Assembly: GCA_018401555.1 (NCBI GenBank) | Contig: JAGYKP010000100.1 | Span: 1-64,000 of the forward strand | Source of the DNA: Halomonas sp. | GTDB lineage: Bacteria > Pseudomonadota > Gammaproteobacteria > Pseudomonadales > Halomonadaceae | Reading direction: 5' to 3' | Length of the DNA: 64,000 bases | Shown: positions 44,475 to 53,773 of the stretch, piece by piece | Numbering within the stretch: the stretch's first letter is position 1 | Layout: each line of letters begins with the position of its first letter | Translations under genes and position numbers: made by a program | The notes under the pieces: generated by a model | Databases searched by the model: none | The model's input: the letters and a program-made list of their open reading frames with translations, nothing else | Told to the model about the DNA's origin: nothing

Positions 44475-46302
44475 ATGCTGGCGGTATGGGTCGAACAGCT
44501 GCTGGGATTTGCCTCGGGAGCGCTCAAGGCGATTCGCCAGGACGAGCGCTATCCGACGCTGATGGCCTGGGCTCGGGAAGAGGGACCCGCGCTGGTGGGC
44601 GGCGATCTGCCGCTGGCCCAGGCGCTGGCGCCGGAACTGTGGTCCCAGGCGCCGCTGGCGCGCCTGGATTTCCGCTGCGAGCCACTGGCGCGCCCGGGGC
44701 GTAATGAACCCTGCTGGTGCGACTCCGGCCGCAAGACCAAGCACTGCTGTGGCGCCGTGACACTGCCCGGCTCGGTGCCGGATCACCTGATGTGGATGCT
44801 CTCGCTGCGCGACTGGAAGGGCGACGCCCTCAAGGCGGCGCTGGCGAGTGGCCGGGCCCCGGCCCAGGCGCTGCTCGAGGCGGGCCTGATCGCCGCCGAG
44901 ACCGGCCAGCGTGGCCGCGCCCAGCAGATCCTCGAGTCGCTGTTCGAGCGTGGCGACTGGTCGCGGCTGCCGGAACAGGCCGAGCCCGCCTTCGAGATCC
45001 TGATCGACCTCTACCAGGAGCGCGGCTTCCATCGCAAGCGCGAGAGCCTGCTCGATGCCGTGCTCGAGCACGGTCCGCTGTTCCTGCGTGGCGTGGCACT
45101 GGAGCGGCTGTGCCTGATGCACCTCGACAACGACGACCTGGACAGCGCCCGCGCCGCCTTCGTGCGCGCCCAGCAGGCGCTGCCCGACTCGCCCACCCTG
45201 GCCTATATCGAGGCCATGCTGCTGCTCCACGAAGGGCATGAGGAGGAGGCCGCCGAACGGGCGCGCTTCTGGTTCCGGCGCCTGGCTCGCCGGGGCGACC
45301 TGGACCCCGATCAGCTGCAGTTCCTCGCCGATCTGGCCGAGAACCCCGGCGCCACCCTGGCCGAACAGCTGCTCAACGCCGAGGAGGACCTGGCCGAGCC
45401 GCTGGCCTCCCTGCAGGCGCTCCTCGAGGAGCTGCCCATCGCGCCGCGCCTGGCCGTGTCATGCACCCCGGAAGGCCGGCTCGAGTATCACACCACTGCC
45501 CGCGAGGACACCCTGCACGCCGCCTGGCGCCAGGTGTTTCCCGTGTCTGCCGTCTCCGACTCGCCGCTGGGACTCGAGGATGACCCCTGGCCGAGCGCTG
45601 CTGAGTGGCTCCCCGAGCTCTGCAGCCACCCCGAATGGCTGGATGCCCCGGCGGTGGTCCAGGAGCTGGCGCTGGCGCTGACCACGCGCTTCGGCAGCCT
45701 GCCGTGGATGGCTCCCAGCCTGTTCGTGCCGCTGGCCAGCCGGCTGGAGCGCTGGCTCGAACAGGTGGCGGCCGAAGGCCCCGGCACCCTGGCCTGGGAG
45801 GATGCCGACAACGCCCTGCTGCTGCGCACGGGGCTGGCGTTGGTGGTGGGCATGGAGCGCGGCGCCCGCGAACGTTCCCGCCAGCTGGCCGAACGCCTGC
45901 TGGTCCTGGACAACCATGACAGCCTGGGCCTGCGGGAGCTGGTACTCGACCAGCTGCTGCGGGATGGCCGCGACAGCGATGCCCTGGCGCTCAGCGAGCA
46001 GCCGCCCGAAGCCGAGGCCGAGGGGCCGGCACTGGGCGTGCTGATGGGGAGGGCCCTGGCGCTCTATCGCCTCGATCGGCCCGAGGAGGCAGGCCAGGCA
46101 CTGGCCGAGACCCAGGCACACAACGCCCACGCGCTCAAACTGCTGTGCGCCGACAGTCCACGGCCACTGTCGGGAAGCGATGATGACCCCGCCGAGCCCG
46201 GCAGCCTGCGCCGAGGCCTGGCAGTATCGCACCCTGATGCGCGACCAGTGGCGGGCGACCCCAGGGGCGCTCGCCTGGCTGCAGGGGTGGCTGGATGGTT
46301 AA
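44475..46302 (+). CDS. SEC-C motif and TPR-like protein of unknown function (one frameshift)
   Basis: About 608 residues. Near residues 76-94 lies a SEC-C zinc-binding motif (RNEPCWCDSGRKTKHCCG), as in the SecA C-terminus and many small proteins. The rest is helical TPR-like repeat sequence (AGLIAAETGQRGRAQQILESLF; AYIEAMLLLHEGHEEEA). Acidic, cytoplasmic, no signal. The ATG 44475 has GGAG seven bases upstream. A +1 near 46205 shifts the real end, WQYRTLMRDQWRATPG to LQGWLDG and TAA 46302. Function unknown. Confidence 0.75.
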
Positions 46303-46432
46303 GAAAGGATGCCTCGCAGACTAGCGGGAATTAGTTCGGTTGGGGCGCCTGGCGGCACTGTTCGCCGCACTGCCGGCCTCCCACAGGACTGCATTTCGCG
46401 CTAGTTGTGGGCAGGTTCCCGCGCCTGGCGTC

Positions 46433-47812
46433 TTAGGTTTCCCCTGGTTGCGGTGCCGGCTGCGGCGCGGGCACGAGTTCCCGGTCGCGGCTGATCCATA
46501 GCGCCAGCAGCACCGCCGGAATCCCCATGACGGCGGAGATCATGAAGAAGGTGGCGTAGCCTTCGACCTCGACCACCAGCCCACCGAAGCCGCTCAGGAA
46601 CTTGCCGGGCAGGGTCATCAGCGACGAGAACAGCGCGTACTGTGTTGCGGTGTAGGCCCGCGATGTCAGGCTGGAGAGAAAGGCGATAAACACCGCGCTG
46701 GCCAGGCCGTTGGCCAGGTTATCGCCGATGATGGCCATCACCAGCAGCGGCAGGCTCTGGCCGGTCAGTGCCAGGGCGGTGAACAGCAGGTTGGTCAGCG
46801 CCGCCGCGGTGGCGCCCAGCACGAGGATGGGGCCGATGCCGTAGCGCGCCACCAGCAGCCCCCCCAGCATGCCCCCGGCGATGCTCATGGCAATCCCGAA
46901 GGCGTTGGTGACGTTGGCGATCTCGGTCAGCGTGAACCCCAGGTCGATATACAGCGGGTTGGCCATGGAGGCCATGGCCAGGTCGCTGATCCGGAATACC
47001 GCCACGAAGAGCAGCAGCCACAGGGCCTTGCGCCGATAGCGGGTGAAGAAATCGGTGAAGGGGCAGACGATGGCACCGATCCCCCAGGCGCCCAGGCGCC
47101 GCAGCGTCCTGGGCTTGCCGCGGCTGGCCCGCAGGAAGGCGCGCACCCGCGGCTCATGGATCAACTGGCTGGTCAGCGAGAGCCGCTCGGGCTCGGGACG
47201 CACCAGCACCGTGACCACGCCGATGCCGACCAGCGCGGCCATGGTCAGGTAGGCGGCCTCCCAGGAGAGCCAGGAGGCGACATAGAGCGCCCCGGCACCG
47301 GCCGCCAGCAGGCCGCCGCGGTAGCCGATGATATAGGTCGAGGCCATGGCCGCCTGGATGTCCTCCGGCGCCGACTCGATGCGAAAGGCGTCGATGGCGA
47401 TGTCCTGGGTGGCGCTGCCGAAGGCGACCAGCAGGGCGAAGGCGGCCACCAGCGGCAGGTGACCCACCGGGTCGACCCCGGCGAGTCCCACCAGGCCGGC
47501 GACGATCAGCGCCTGGGCCAGCAGCATCCAGCCGCGGCGCTGGCCGAGGTGACGGGTCAGCAGCGGCAGTGGCAGGCGGTCCACCACCGGGGCCCAGAAG
47601 AACTTGATCGAGTAGAGCATGCCGATCCAGGCGAAGAAGCCGATCGCCGCCACCTCGACGCCGTCGCTGCGCAGCCAGGCCGAGAGCGTGGAGAACACCA
47701 GCAGGAAGGGCAGGCCGGCGGAGAAGCCCAGGAACAGCATGGTGATGACGGGGGCGCGCAGGTAGATCGCCAGGGAGGCTAGCCAGCTTCTCTGGACGGT
47801 AGGCGTCGGCAT
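46433..47812 (-). CDS. ampG: AmpG-like MFS permease
   Basis: Intact, 459 residues with about 12 to 14 membrane segments. Family features: FLGFSAGLPFLLVFSTLSAWL at the N-terminus, FFWAPVVDRLPLP, GSATQDIAIDAFRIE, and the central HEPRVRAFLR... cytoplasmic loop. AmpG imports anhydro-muropeptides for cell-wall recycling. It is divergent from rfaH with a 138-base gap. Naming rests on family resemblance. Confidence 0.85.
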   Translation of the reverse strand: MPTPTVQRSWLASLAIYLRAPVITMLFLGFSAGLPFLLVFSTLSAWLRSDGVEVAAIGFFAWIGMLYSIKFFWAPVVDRLPLPLLTRHLGQRRGWMLLAQALIVAGLVGLAGVDPVGHLPLVAAFALLVAFGSATQDIAIDAFRIESAPEDIQAAMASTYIIGYRGGLLAAGAGALYVASWLSWEAAYLTMAALVGIGVVTVLVRPEPERLSLTSQLIHEPRVRAFLRASRGKPRTLRRLGAWGIGAIVCPFTDFFTRYRRKALWLLLFVAVFRISDLAMASMANPLYIDLGFTLTEIANVTNAFGIAMSIAGGMLGGLLVARYGIGPILVLGATAAALTNLLFTALALTGQSLPLLVMAIIGDNLANGLASAVFIAFLSSLTSRAYTATQYALFSSLMTLPGKFLSGFGGLVVEVEGYATFFMISAVMGIPAVLLALWISRDRELVPAPQPAPQPGET

Positions 47813-47950
47813 GGGGCTCTCCTTGCAACGGTGTTAGAATCCTTGCCTCTTTCGCCGGGCTCCCGGCCCGCGAGACGGGTCGCGCAGGGCAGCAGCCGAT
47901 TGTTGCAGAGCCCCGGCAGCGATACCAGCGTGCAGCGTGAAGGGAGAGCC

Positions 47951-48485
47951 ATGAACGAGAGCGATGTGATCCGCGACGAAGGTGAAGCAGCGGTACCTCG
48001 CTGGTATGCAATCCAGTGCAAGGGCGGCGAATCCTTCCGCGCCACCGAGAAACCTGGTCAATCAGGGCTTCGAGGTCTTTCATCCGGTGCTCGAGGTGCA
48101 GAAGAAGCGCCGCGGCAAGCTGACCTGGGTGGTCGAGCCGCTGTTTCCCTATTACCTGTTCATCCGCCTCGACCGGCTGGTGAGCAACTGGCGTCCCATC
48201 CGCTCGACCCGCGGCGTGCTGAAGCTGGTCAGCTTCGGCGAGACGCCCATCGCCGTGGATGATGCCCTGGTGGAGACGCTGCGCGAGAAGGGCAGCGAGC
48301 GCGACCAGGATGCCAACCTCTACTTCCACGCCGGCGAGGCGGTGCAGATCACCGACGGCCCCTTCAAGGAGCTGCAGGCGGTGTTCGAGAGCCACAAGGG
48401 TGAGGAGCGCGCCATCGTGCTGCTCAACCTGCTGCATCGCCAGCAGCGCCTGGAGATGCCGGTGGCCAATCTGCGCCGCAACTGA
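47951..48485 (+). CDS. rfaH: Transcription antiterminator RfaH (one frameshift)
   Basis: NusG-paralogue, about 178 residues. N-terminal NGN domain (WYAIQCKGGESFRATENLVNQGFEVFHPV across a +1 at about 48052; KKRRGKLTWVVEPLFPYYLFIRLD) and a C-terminal KOW-like domain with the RfaH pattern TDGPFKELQAVFESHKGEERAIVLLNLL rather than the NusG loop. It would extend transcription of long envelope operons carrying ops sites. GGGAGAG precedes the ATG. Confidence 0.87.
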
Positions 48486-48538
48486 GTCGGTCACCACCGC
48501 CGGCTTCCACCCGTGATACCCCCATTCAGGAGATCCGC

Positions 48539-49045
48539 ATGACCATTGCCCCTCAGCGCGTCGTCACCCTGCACTATGTCCTCAGCGACGCCGACGGCCA
48601 GGTCCTCGATGACTCCCGTGCCCGCCAGCAGCCCCTCGAGTACCTGCATGGCCACCACAATATCGTCGCCGGCCTGGAGCGTGCCCTGGAGGACCAGGAC
48701 ACCGGGGCCGAGCTGACGGTGACCCTGATGCCGGCCGAGGCCTATGGCTTGCGTGACGAGGCCCTGCAACGCGAGGTGGGGCGTGACGCCTTCCCGGTTC
48801 CCGACCTCGCCCCGGGCATGCGCTTCCAGACGCCCGGGGATGATGGCCCCGAGATCGTCACCGTCATCGAGGTGCGTGATGACAGCGTGCTGATCGACAC
48901 CAACCACCCCCTGGCCGGCCGCACCCTGCGCTACACCCTCCAGGTGCTGTCGGTGCGCGACGCCACCCGCGCCGAGCTGGCCAAGGGCCACCCCCTGCCC
49001 CCCGACACCGATCACACCCAGGTCGAGGACAAGAAGCTCCCCTGA
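48539..49045 (+). CDS. FKBP-type peptidyl-prolyl isomerase, SlyD-like
   Basis: Intact, 168 residues. VVTLHYVLSDADGQVLDDS begins the FKBP fold, an inserted-flap (IF) segment follows around AEAYGLRDE, and VIEVRDDSVLIDTNHPLAGRTL is the typical SlyD C-terminal half. It lacks the His/Cys-rich nickel-binding tail of E. coli SlyD. GGAG lies close upstream of the ATG. Confidence 0.88.
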   Translation: MTIAPQRVVTLHYVLSDADGQVLDDSRARQQPLEYLHGHHNIVAGLERALEDQDTGAELTVTLMPAEAYGLRDEALQREVGRDAFPVPDLAPGMRFQTPGDDGPEIVTVIEVRDDSVLIDTNHPLAGRTLRYTLQVLSVRDATRAELAKGHPLPPDTDHTQVEDKKLP

Positions 49046-49048
49046 AAA

Positions 49049-49112
49049 CTGACCTGAATCAATTACGCTCCCTCTCTCGTCAGCCCCCGAGTCGTAACTT
49101 GATTCAGGTCAG
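49049..49112. repeat. Long inverted repeat after the SlyD-like gene
   Basis: CTGACCTGAATCAATTACG (49049-49067) is matched by its near-perfect complement at 49093-49112, with a single extra base and a 25-nt pyrimidine/purine-biased loop. The stem of about 19 bp ends just after the slyD-like stop. It lacks a U-tract, so it is not a standard terminator; it could be a small transposon-like remnant, an mRNA end or a protein site. Confidence 0.7.
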
Positions 49113-49174
49113 GTTTCTCCTTGCCTTCCCGGCCTATAGTGCACCCATCACATCGAGTCGGGGAGGACACCACC

Positions 49175-49285
49175 ATGTATCTGGATGACGCCGTAATCTT
49201 CGGGCTGGTCACCGTCGCGATGATGATCGCTTTCATGGGTGGCTGGATTGCCTTCATCGTGCGGGACCACCGCAAGAAGCACTGA
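49175..49285 (+). CDS. Single-span membrane peptide (36 residues)
   Basis: MYLDDAVIFGLVTVAMMIAFM then GGWIAFIVRDHRKKH: one hydrophobic helix (about 8-28) with a basic C-terminal tail, giving an N-out/C-in prediction. A good ribosome site, GGGGAGGAC, lies 5 to 7 bases before the ATG, and a strong terminator follows 50 bases later, which supports expression of this short gene. No family recognised. Confidence 0.65.
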   Translation: MYLDDAVIFGLVTVAMMIAFMGGWIAFIVRDHRKKH

Positions 49286-49336
49286 AGCCAGCCGCAGCAC
49301 GAGTCGTCAGGGGAGGGGGGAGTCTTTCCCCCCAGT

Positions 49337-49366
49337 GGGCCGACCTTCACGGGTCGGCCCTTTTTT
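49337..49366 (+). terminator. Strong rho-independent terminator
   Basis: GGGCCGACC (49337-49345), a 6-base loop and GGTCGGCCC (49352-49360) are followed by six T. It ends the transcript carrying the 36-residue peptide. Confidence 0.92.
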
Positions 49367-49525
49367 ATGCTCGGAAGGATCGTCGTGGCAGGTCGGTGTC
49401 GCGGTTCGGCAACGCCCGTGGAACAAATCGACAACGCTTCTCCGGCGGCGGCATCTCGCGGCCTCAGTGGCTAGGATGAACAGTGTTCGATCGCGACACT
49501 GCTCGCCGAGCCGCAGGAGGTTCCC

Positions 49526-49942
49526 ATGTCACACCACGATCATGAAATCGAGGCCGCCGAGACCCATCGCCGGCGTCGGCGCCGGCTCCTCGCCACCCTC
49601 GGCGTGGGCCTGGCCGGTGCCTATGTTGCCCCCACGCTGTTCAGCGTCGGCCAGGCCCAGGCCTGGGATGGGCGCCGCCGTTCGCGTCCCAGTCGCTCCC
49701 GGCCCAGCTGGTCGCGCCCCAGCCGCTCCCGGCCCAGCCGCTACGACGGCGCCTATCGGCGGCACGAGCGGGCCCGCCAGGAGCGCCACTATCGCCGCGG
49801 CGATGACCGCTATCACCGGGACGACCGCTACTACTCGCGGCGTGAATACGAGCACGACCGCCGCCGGCTGCGCGACTATCGTGAAGACCCGGTGACCATC
49901 GTCGAAGATATCGTCTTCGGTCGCCCCGATCGCCGCTGGTAA
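49526..49942 (+). CDS. Exported Ser/Arg-repeat protein, possible modification substrate
   Basis: Intact, 138 residues. The N-terminus has a His-rich start and then RRRRRRLLATLGVGLAGAYVA, a run of arginines before a hydrophobic stretch that resembles a Tat-type signal (cleavage possible near GQAQAWD). Residues 51-72 are a tandem Ser-Arg-Pro repeat (RSRPSRSRPSWSRPSRSRPS), followed by a Tyr/Arg/Asp/His-rich part to about 120. A strong AGGAGG site precedes it. Its stop overlaps the next gene's ATG by one base (TAATG), so the two are coupled. Unknown family; the link to the kinase/PqqD gene makes it a candidate substrate. Confidence 0.72.
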   Translation: MSHHDHEIEAAETHRRRRRRLLATLGVGLAGAYVAPTLFSVGQAQAWDGRRRSRPSRSRPSWSRPSRSRPSRYDGAYRRHERARQERHYRRGDDRYHRDDRYYSRREYEHDRRRLRDYREDPVTIVEDIVFGRPDRRW

Positions 49943-51141
49943 TGGTCGACGCCCGGGATATTTCCCTGCCCGGCCTGGGGAGCATCCTGCGCGTGCAGGA
50001 GGCGCCCGACGTCGTCGCGGCCCTTGGGCAGGCATTGCCGGGCTGGCCCCTCACCATCACACCTGCCCGGGGCCTGGCCCCGGCGATACGCCTGCGGCGC
50101 AGCCGCGGAGGCTATCTGCAGCGCTCGCCCCAGCTGCCCCGGGGGCTCGAGCTGCCGACGCCGACCTCGGCGGTGTGCAGCCTGATCGCGGATCTGAGTG
50201 GCGATTTTCTCGATCGGGATGGTTCGCTTCTGGGCCTGCACTGCGCCAGCGTGGAGGTGGGTGGCCGCCTGGTGCTGTTTCCCGAGAGCCATCGCGCCGG
50301 CAAGAGCACCCTGGCGGTGGCCTTCGCCGCGGCCGGTTACCGGCTGTTCGGCGATGATGTGCTGGGCCTGACGCGGGAAGGCAAGGGAGTGGGGCTGGGC
50401 ATCGCGCCGCGGCTGCGCCTACCGCTGCCCGAGACGTTGGCCCCTGAGCTGCTCGACTATGCCGAGGCCCATGCCGGCCCCGAGGATGCCCGCTACCGCT
50501 TCGTGCTGCCGCCCGGGAATGCCCTGGCTCGCCATGGCGAATCGGGTCCGGTGGGGGCGCTGGTGCTGCTGGAGCGTGATGACCAGGCGAGCATTCCCGA
50601 GGTCGTCCGGCTCCAGCCGGGAGAGGGGCTGCTGCAGCTGCTCTCCCAGAACTTTGCCCGGCATGCTGCCCCCGAAGCGCTGCTGGCACACCTGTTGCCG
50701 CTGATGCAGGGCGTCCCCTGCCTGCTGCTGCGCTATGCCGAGCCGCTGGCGGCGGCCCGCCACCTGGGCGCCGTACTCGAGGGTGAAAAGAGCGAGGTCG
50801 GCCAGGGGGAGAGCGACAGGTTCGTGGTGGCCAGGCGTGAGGCCTCGCCTCTGAACGGCCCGGTTCCCGCAGGGCGGCGCTGGCTGGCGACTCGTGAGGC
50901 GAGAAGCTACCCGCTCGGTCGTGAGCTGTTCCTGATCCAACCCGCCAGTGGTGCCATTCATCGCTTGAACGCCACCGGCGAGGCGGTGTGGCGACTGCTG
51001 TGTCAGGAGCCGCTCAGCGGGGAGGAGCTGGGGGAGCTGTTGGCCGAACACTTCGGCGAGCCGCGAGAGTCGGTCAGCGAGGATGTCGGCTGGTTGCTGG
51101 CGGGGCTTGCCGATGCCGGCCTGGTGGCCGCCGCCGAGTAG
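49942..51141 (+). CDS. HPr-kinase-like and PqqD fusion protein
   Basis: Intact, 399 residues, no signal or membrane helix. About residues 60-290 resemble HPr serine kinase/phosphorylase: a Walker A-like loop SHRAGKSTL at about 113-121, then AGYRLFGDDVLGL with a conserved Asp pair. About residues 310-399 are a PqqD domain (RSYPLGRELFLIQPASGAIHRLNATGEAVWRLL), the RiPP recognition fold that holds leader peptides. HprK-related kinase and PqqD proteins are known in small RiPP-like cassettes; here both are in one chain. It may phosphorylate or process the neighbouring Ser/Arg-repeat protein. No radical-SAM or cyclase enzyme is nearby. Confidence 0.78.
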   Translation: MVDARDISLPGLGSILRVQEAPDVVAALGQALPGWPLTITPARGLAPAIRLRRSRGGYLQRSPQLPRGLELPTPTSAVCSLIADLSGDFLDRDGSLLGLHCASVEVGGRLVLFPESHRAGKSTLAVAFAAAGYRLFGDDVLGLTREGKGVGLGIAPRLRLPLPETLAPELLDYAEAHAGPEDARYRFVLPPGNALARHGESGPVGALVLLERDDQASIPEVVRLQPGEGLLQLLSQNFARHAAPEALLAHLLPLMQGVPCLLLRYAEPLAAARHLGAVLEGEKSEVGQGESDRFVVARREASPLNGPVPAGRRWLATREARSYPLGRELFLIQPASGAIHRLNATGEAVWRLLCQEPLSGEELGELLAEHFGEPRESVSEDVGWLLAGLADAGLVAAAE

Positions 51142-51151
51142 CAGGCCGCAG

Positions 51152-51799
51152 CTATCGCTGGACCGTGACGCGCTCCTCGGCGGGGCGCCGAGTGGCGCTG
51201 CCAGGCGCGCATCACGCGTTCCGGGTACCAGGTCTTGCCCAGGCTGCCGTTGTAGCGGGCCAGGGCCCGGGTGAAGTCGCCGCGCTCCACTGCCAGGTAG
51301 TGGGCGAGTATCGTGCAGCCATAGCGCAGGTTGCGCCACGGATCCTTGAGGTCGTCGGCGGGCAGGCCCAACTCACGGATCCAGAACGGCATGATCTGCA
51401 TCAGCCCCACCGCGCCGGCGGAGGAAACCGCCTCGACCCGGAAGGCACTCTCCACCTGGATCAGGGCCAGCACCAGCTCGGGGGCAGTCCCGCCAGCGTC
51501 GCCTCGTGATAGACCCGCCGCAACAGCTCGCTGCGCAGCAACGGATCTTCCACATGGCGCGACAGCGCCGGCTCCATGGCGGTGAACCACTGGCGCGCGG
51601 CCCACACCTCGGCCGGGGGGCGGGAGACGGAGAGCGCCTCGTCGAGGGTGGTGCGCAGCGTATGCGGGGTATCCGGCAGCAGCTGGACCAGCAACGGCCG
51701 ACCATCGGCCGCCAGGGATGCCAGGAAATCGCCGTCATCGGCCGCCACACCCGCCGCCAGCAGCCAACTGGCCACCAGGGCGGCAAGCGAGCGGCGCAT
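51152..51799 (-). CDS. Lytic transglycosylase, SLT type (two frameshifts)
   Basis: About 216 residues restored. Signal peptide (RRSLAALVASWLLAAGVAADD), a helical region, and the SLT catalytic domain with the active Glu in LALIQVESAFR, SAGAVGLMQIMPFW and the YLAVERGDFTRALARYNGSLG segment. It cleaves peptidoglycan strands. A -1 at about 51490 and a +1 at about 51190. It ends 10 bases from the convergent HprK/PqqD gene and starts 16 bases downstream of proS. Confidence 0.83.
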
Positions 51800-51815
51800 C
51801 CTGGCCAAGGTGAAA

Positions 51816-53540
51816 CTAGCCGAGCTGGATCTTGTGGCGCAGGAAGTCGAGGATCTCCCCGGCCGGCACCATGGTGGCATCGCTGTCACGGCGTCCCTTG
51901 TACTCCAGTTCACCCTTGTCCAGTCCGCGATCCCCGACCACCAGGCGGTGCGGCAGGCCCATCAGCTCGTGGTCGGCGAACTTCACGCCGGGACGCAGGT
52001 CGCGGTCGTCCAGCAGTACCTCGAAACCGGCGGCGGTCAGCTCGGCGTAGAGTTTCTCCGACTCCTCGCGCACGCGCTGCGACTTGTGGGCATTCATCGG
52101 CACCAGCGCGATATGGAAGGGGGCGATGGGGTCTGGCCAGATGATGCCGGCGTCGTCGTGGTTCTGCTCGATGGCAGCCGCCACCACGCGGGTCACCCCG
52201 ATACCATAGCAGCCCATCCAGGGATGGATGGCACGACCTTCGTCGCCCAGCACGGTGGCGTTCATCGCCTCGCTGTACTTGCGTCCCAGCTGGAAGACGT
52301 GGCCCACCTCGATGCCGCGCTTGATGGAGAGCGTGCCCTGGCCGTCCGGCGAGGGGTCGCCCTCGACCACGTTGCGGATATCGGCCACCTTGGGCAGCGC
52401 CACATCGCGCTCCCAGTTGATGCCGAAGTAGTGCTTGCCATCGATATTGGCACCGGCACCGAAGTCGCTCATCAGTGCCACCGAGCGATCGATGATCACC
52501 GGCATGTCGAGGTTGACCGGGCCCAGGGAGCCGGGGCCGGCACCCACCGCGGCGCGGATCTCCTCTTCGCCCGCCATGGCAAGCGGGGCGGCCACCTCGG
52601 GGAGGTTCTCGGCCTTGACCTCGTTGAGCTCATGGTCGCCACGCACCAGCAGGGCGATCAGGCCGCCCTCGGCGGCGTGGACCATCAGCGTCTTGATGGT
52701 CTTCTCGATGGGCAGGCCGTGCTGCTCCACCAGGGCGGCGATGGTTTTGGCATCCGGCGTATCCACCAGGCGCAGCTCCTCGCTGGGCGTGGGGCGCTGG
52801 GCATCGCTGCCCAGCGGTGCCGGCAGCGCCTCGGCCTTCTCCATGTTGGCCGCGTAGTCGGAGCCGGTAGAGAAGACGATGTCGTCCTCGCCGGAGTCGG
52901 CCAGCACGTGGAACTCGTGGGAGCCGGTGCCACCGATGGCGCCGTTGTCGGCGATCACCGGGCGGAAGTCCAGTCCCAGCCGGGTGAAGATCCGCGTATA
53001 GGCGTCGTACATCGCCTGGTAGGTCTCCTTGAGGGAGTCCTCGTCGACGTGGAAGGAGTAGGCGTCCTTCATGATGAACTCGCGCGAGCGCATCACCCCG
53101 AAGCGCGGGCGGATCTCGTCACGGAACTTGGTCTGGATCTGGTAGAAGTTGGCCGGTAGCTGCTTGTAGCTGGAGATCTCCTTGCGGACCAGGTCGGTGA
53201 TCACCTCCTCATGGGTGGGGCCGACGCAGTAGTCGCGATCGTGGCGGTCCTTGAGGCGCAGCAGCTCGGGGCCGTACTGCTCCCAGCGGCCGGACTCCTG
53301 CCACAGTTCGGCGGGCTGGACCGCCGGCATCAGCACCTCCTGGGCGCCGGCCCGGTCCATCTCCTCGCGCACGATGCGCTCGACCTTGCGCAGGGTCTTG
53401 AGACCCAGCGGCAGCCAGGTATAGAGGCCGGAGGTGAGGCGGCGGATCATGCCTGAACGCAGCATCAGCTGGTGGCTGATGACTTCCGCATCGGCGGGGG
53501 TTTCCTTCAGGGTGGCGATCAGCATCTGGGTGGCGCGCAT
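51816..53540 (-). CDS. proS: Prolyl-tRNA synthetase
   Basis: Intact, 574 residues, bacterial-type with the insertion (YbaK-like editing) domain. N-terminal [35 protein letters not shown], motif 2 region [20 protein letters not shown], motif 3 and the C-terminal anticodon-binding domain. Essential for translation. Read in full frame, showing the local sequence here is good. Confidence 0.97.
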   Translation of the reverse strand: MRATQMLIATLKETPADAEVISHQLMLRSGMIRRLTSGLYTWLPLGLKTLRKVERIVREEMDRAGAQEVLMPAVQPAELWQESGRWEQYGPELLRLKDRHDRDYCVGPTHEEVITDLVRKEISSYKQLPANFYQIQTKFRDEIRPRFGVMRSREFIMKDAYSFHVDEDSLKETYQAMYDAYTRIFTRLGLDFRPVIADNGAIGGTGSHEFHVLADSGEDDIVFSTGSDYAANMEKAEALPAPLGSDAQRPTPSEELRLVDTPDAKTIAALVEQHGLPIEKTIKTLMVHAAEGGLIALLVRGDHELNEVKAENLPEVAAPLAMAGEEEIRAAVGAGPGSLGPVNLDMPVIIDRSVALMSDFGAGANIDGKHYFGINWERDVALPKVADIRNVVEGDPSPDGQGTLSIKRGIEVGHVFQLGRKYSEAMNATVLGDEGRAIHPWMGCYGIGVTRVVAAAIEQNHDDAGIIWPDPIAPFHIALVPMNAHKSQRVREESEKLYAELTAAGFEVLLDDRDLRPGVKFADHELMGLPHRLVVGDRGLDKGELEYKGRRDSDATMVPAGEILDFLRHKIQLG

Positions 53541-53673
53541 GGGTCCGGCGTGTCCTCGGTGGTCAAACGGGATGGCCGCAAGGGCGGCGATGATGGAGGC
53601 ATTGTACGGCGAAGCCGGGGGCGCGGCAAAAGCCGTCGCGCCGTGGGTCGGCGTTGCGGTGGGCCTTGATGGG

Positions 53674-53686
53674 GATCAACTTGATC
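53674..53686. promoter_or_regulatory. Perfect palindrome upstream of the CoA-transferase gene
   Basis: GATCAA-C-TTGATC, arms of 6 bp, 87 bases before the ORF start and close to a TATGTATAG stretch. It lies in the 233-base proS/CoA-transferase gap. It could be an operator; no regulator family can be named from the sequence. Confidence 0.4.
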
Positions 53687-53773
53687 ACGCTTATGTATAG
53701 CAAGCTAAAAGAAAGCATGAAATCATCATGCCGTGATCCAATTCTGCGGCCTCGCCGCGGATCGTGAAAGGAG

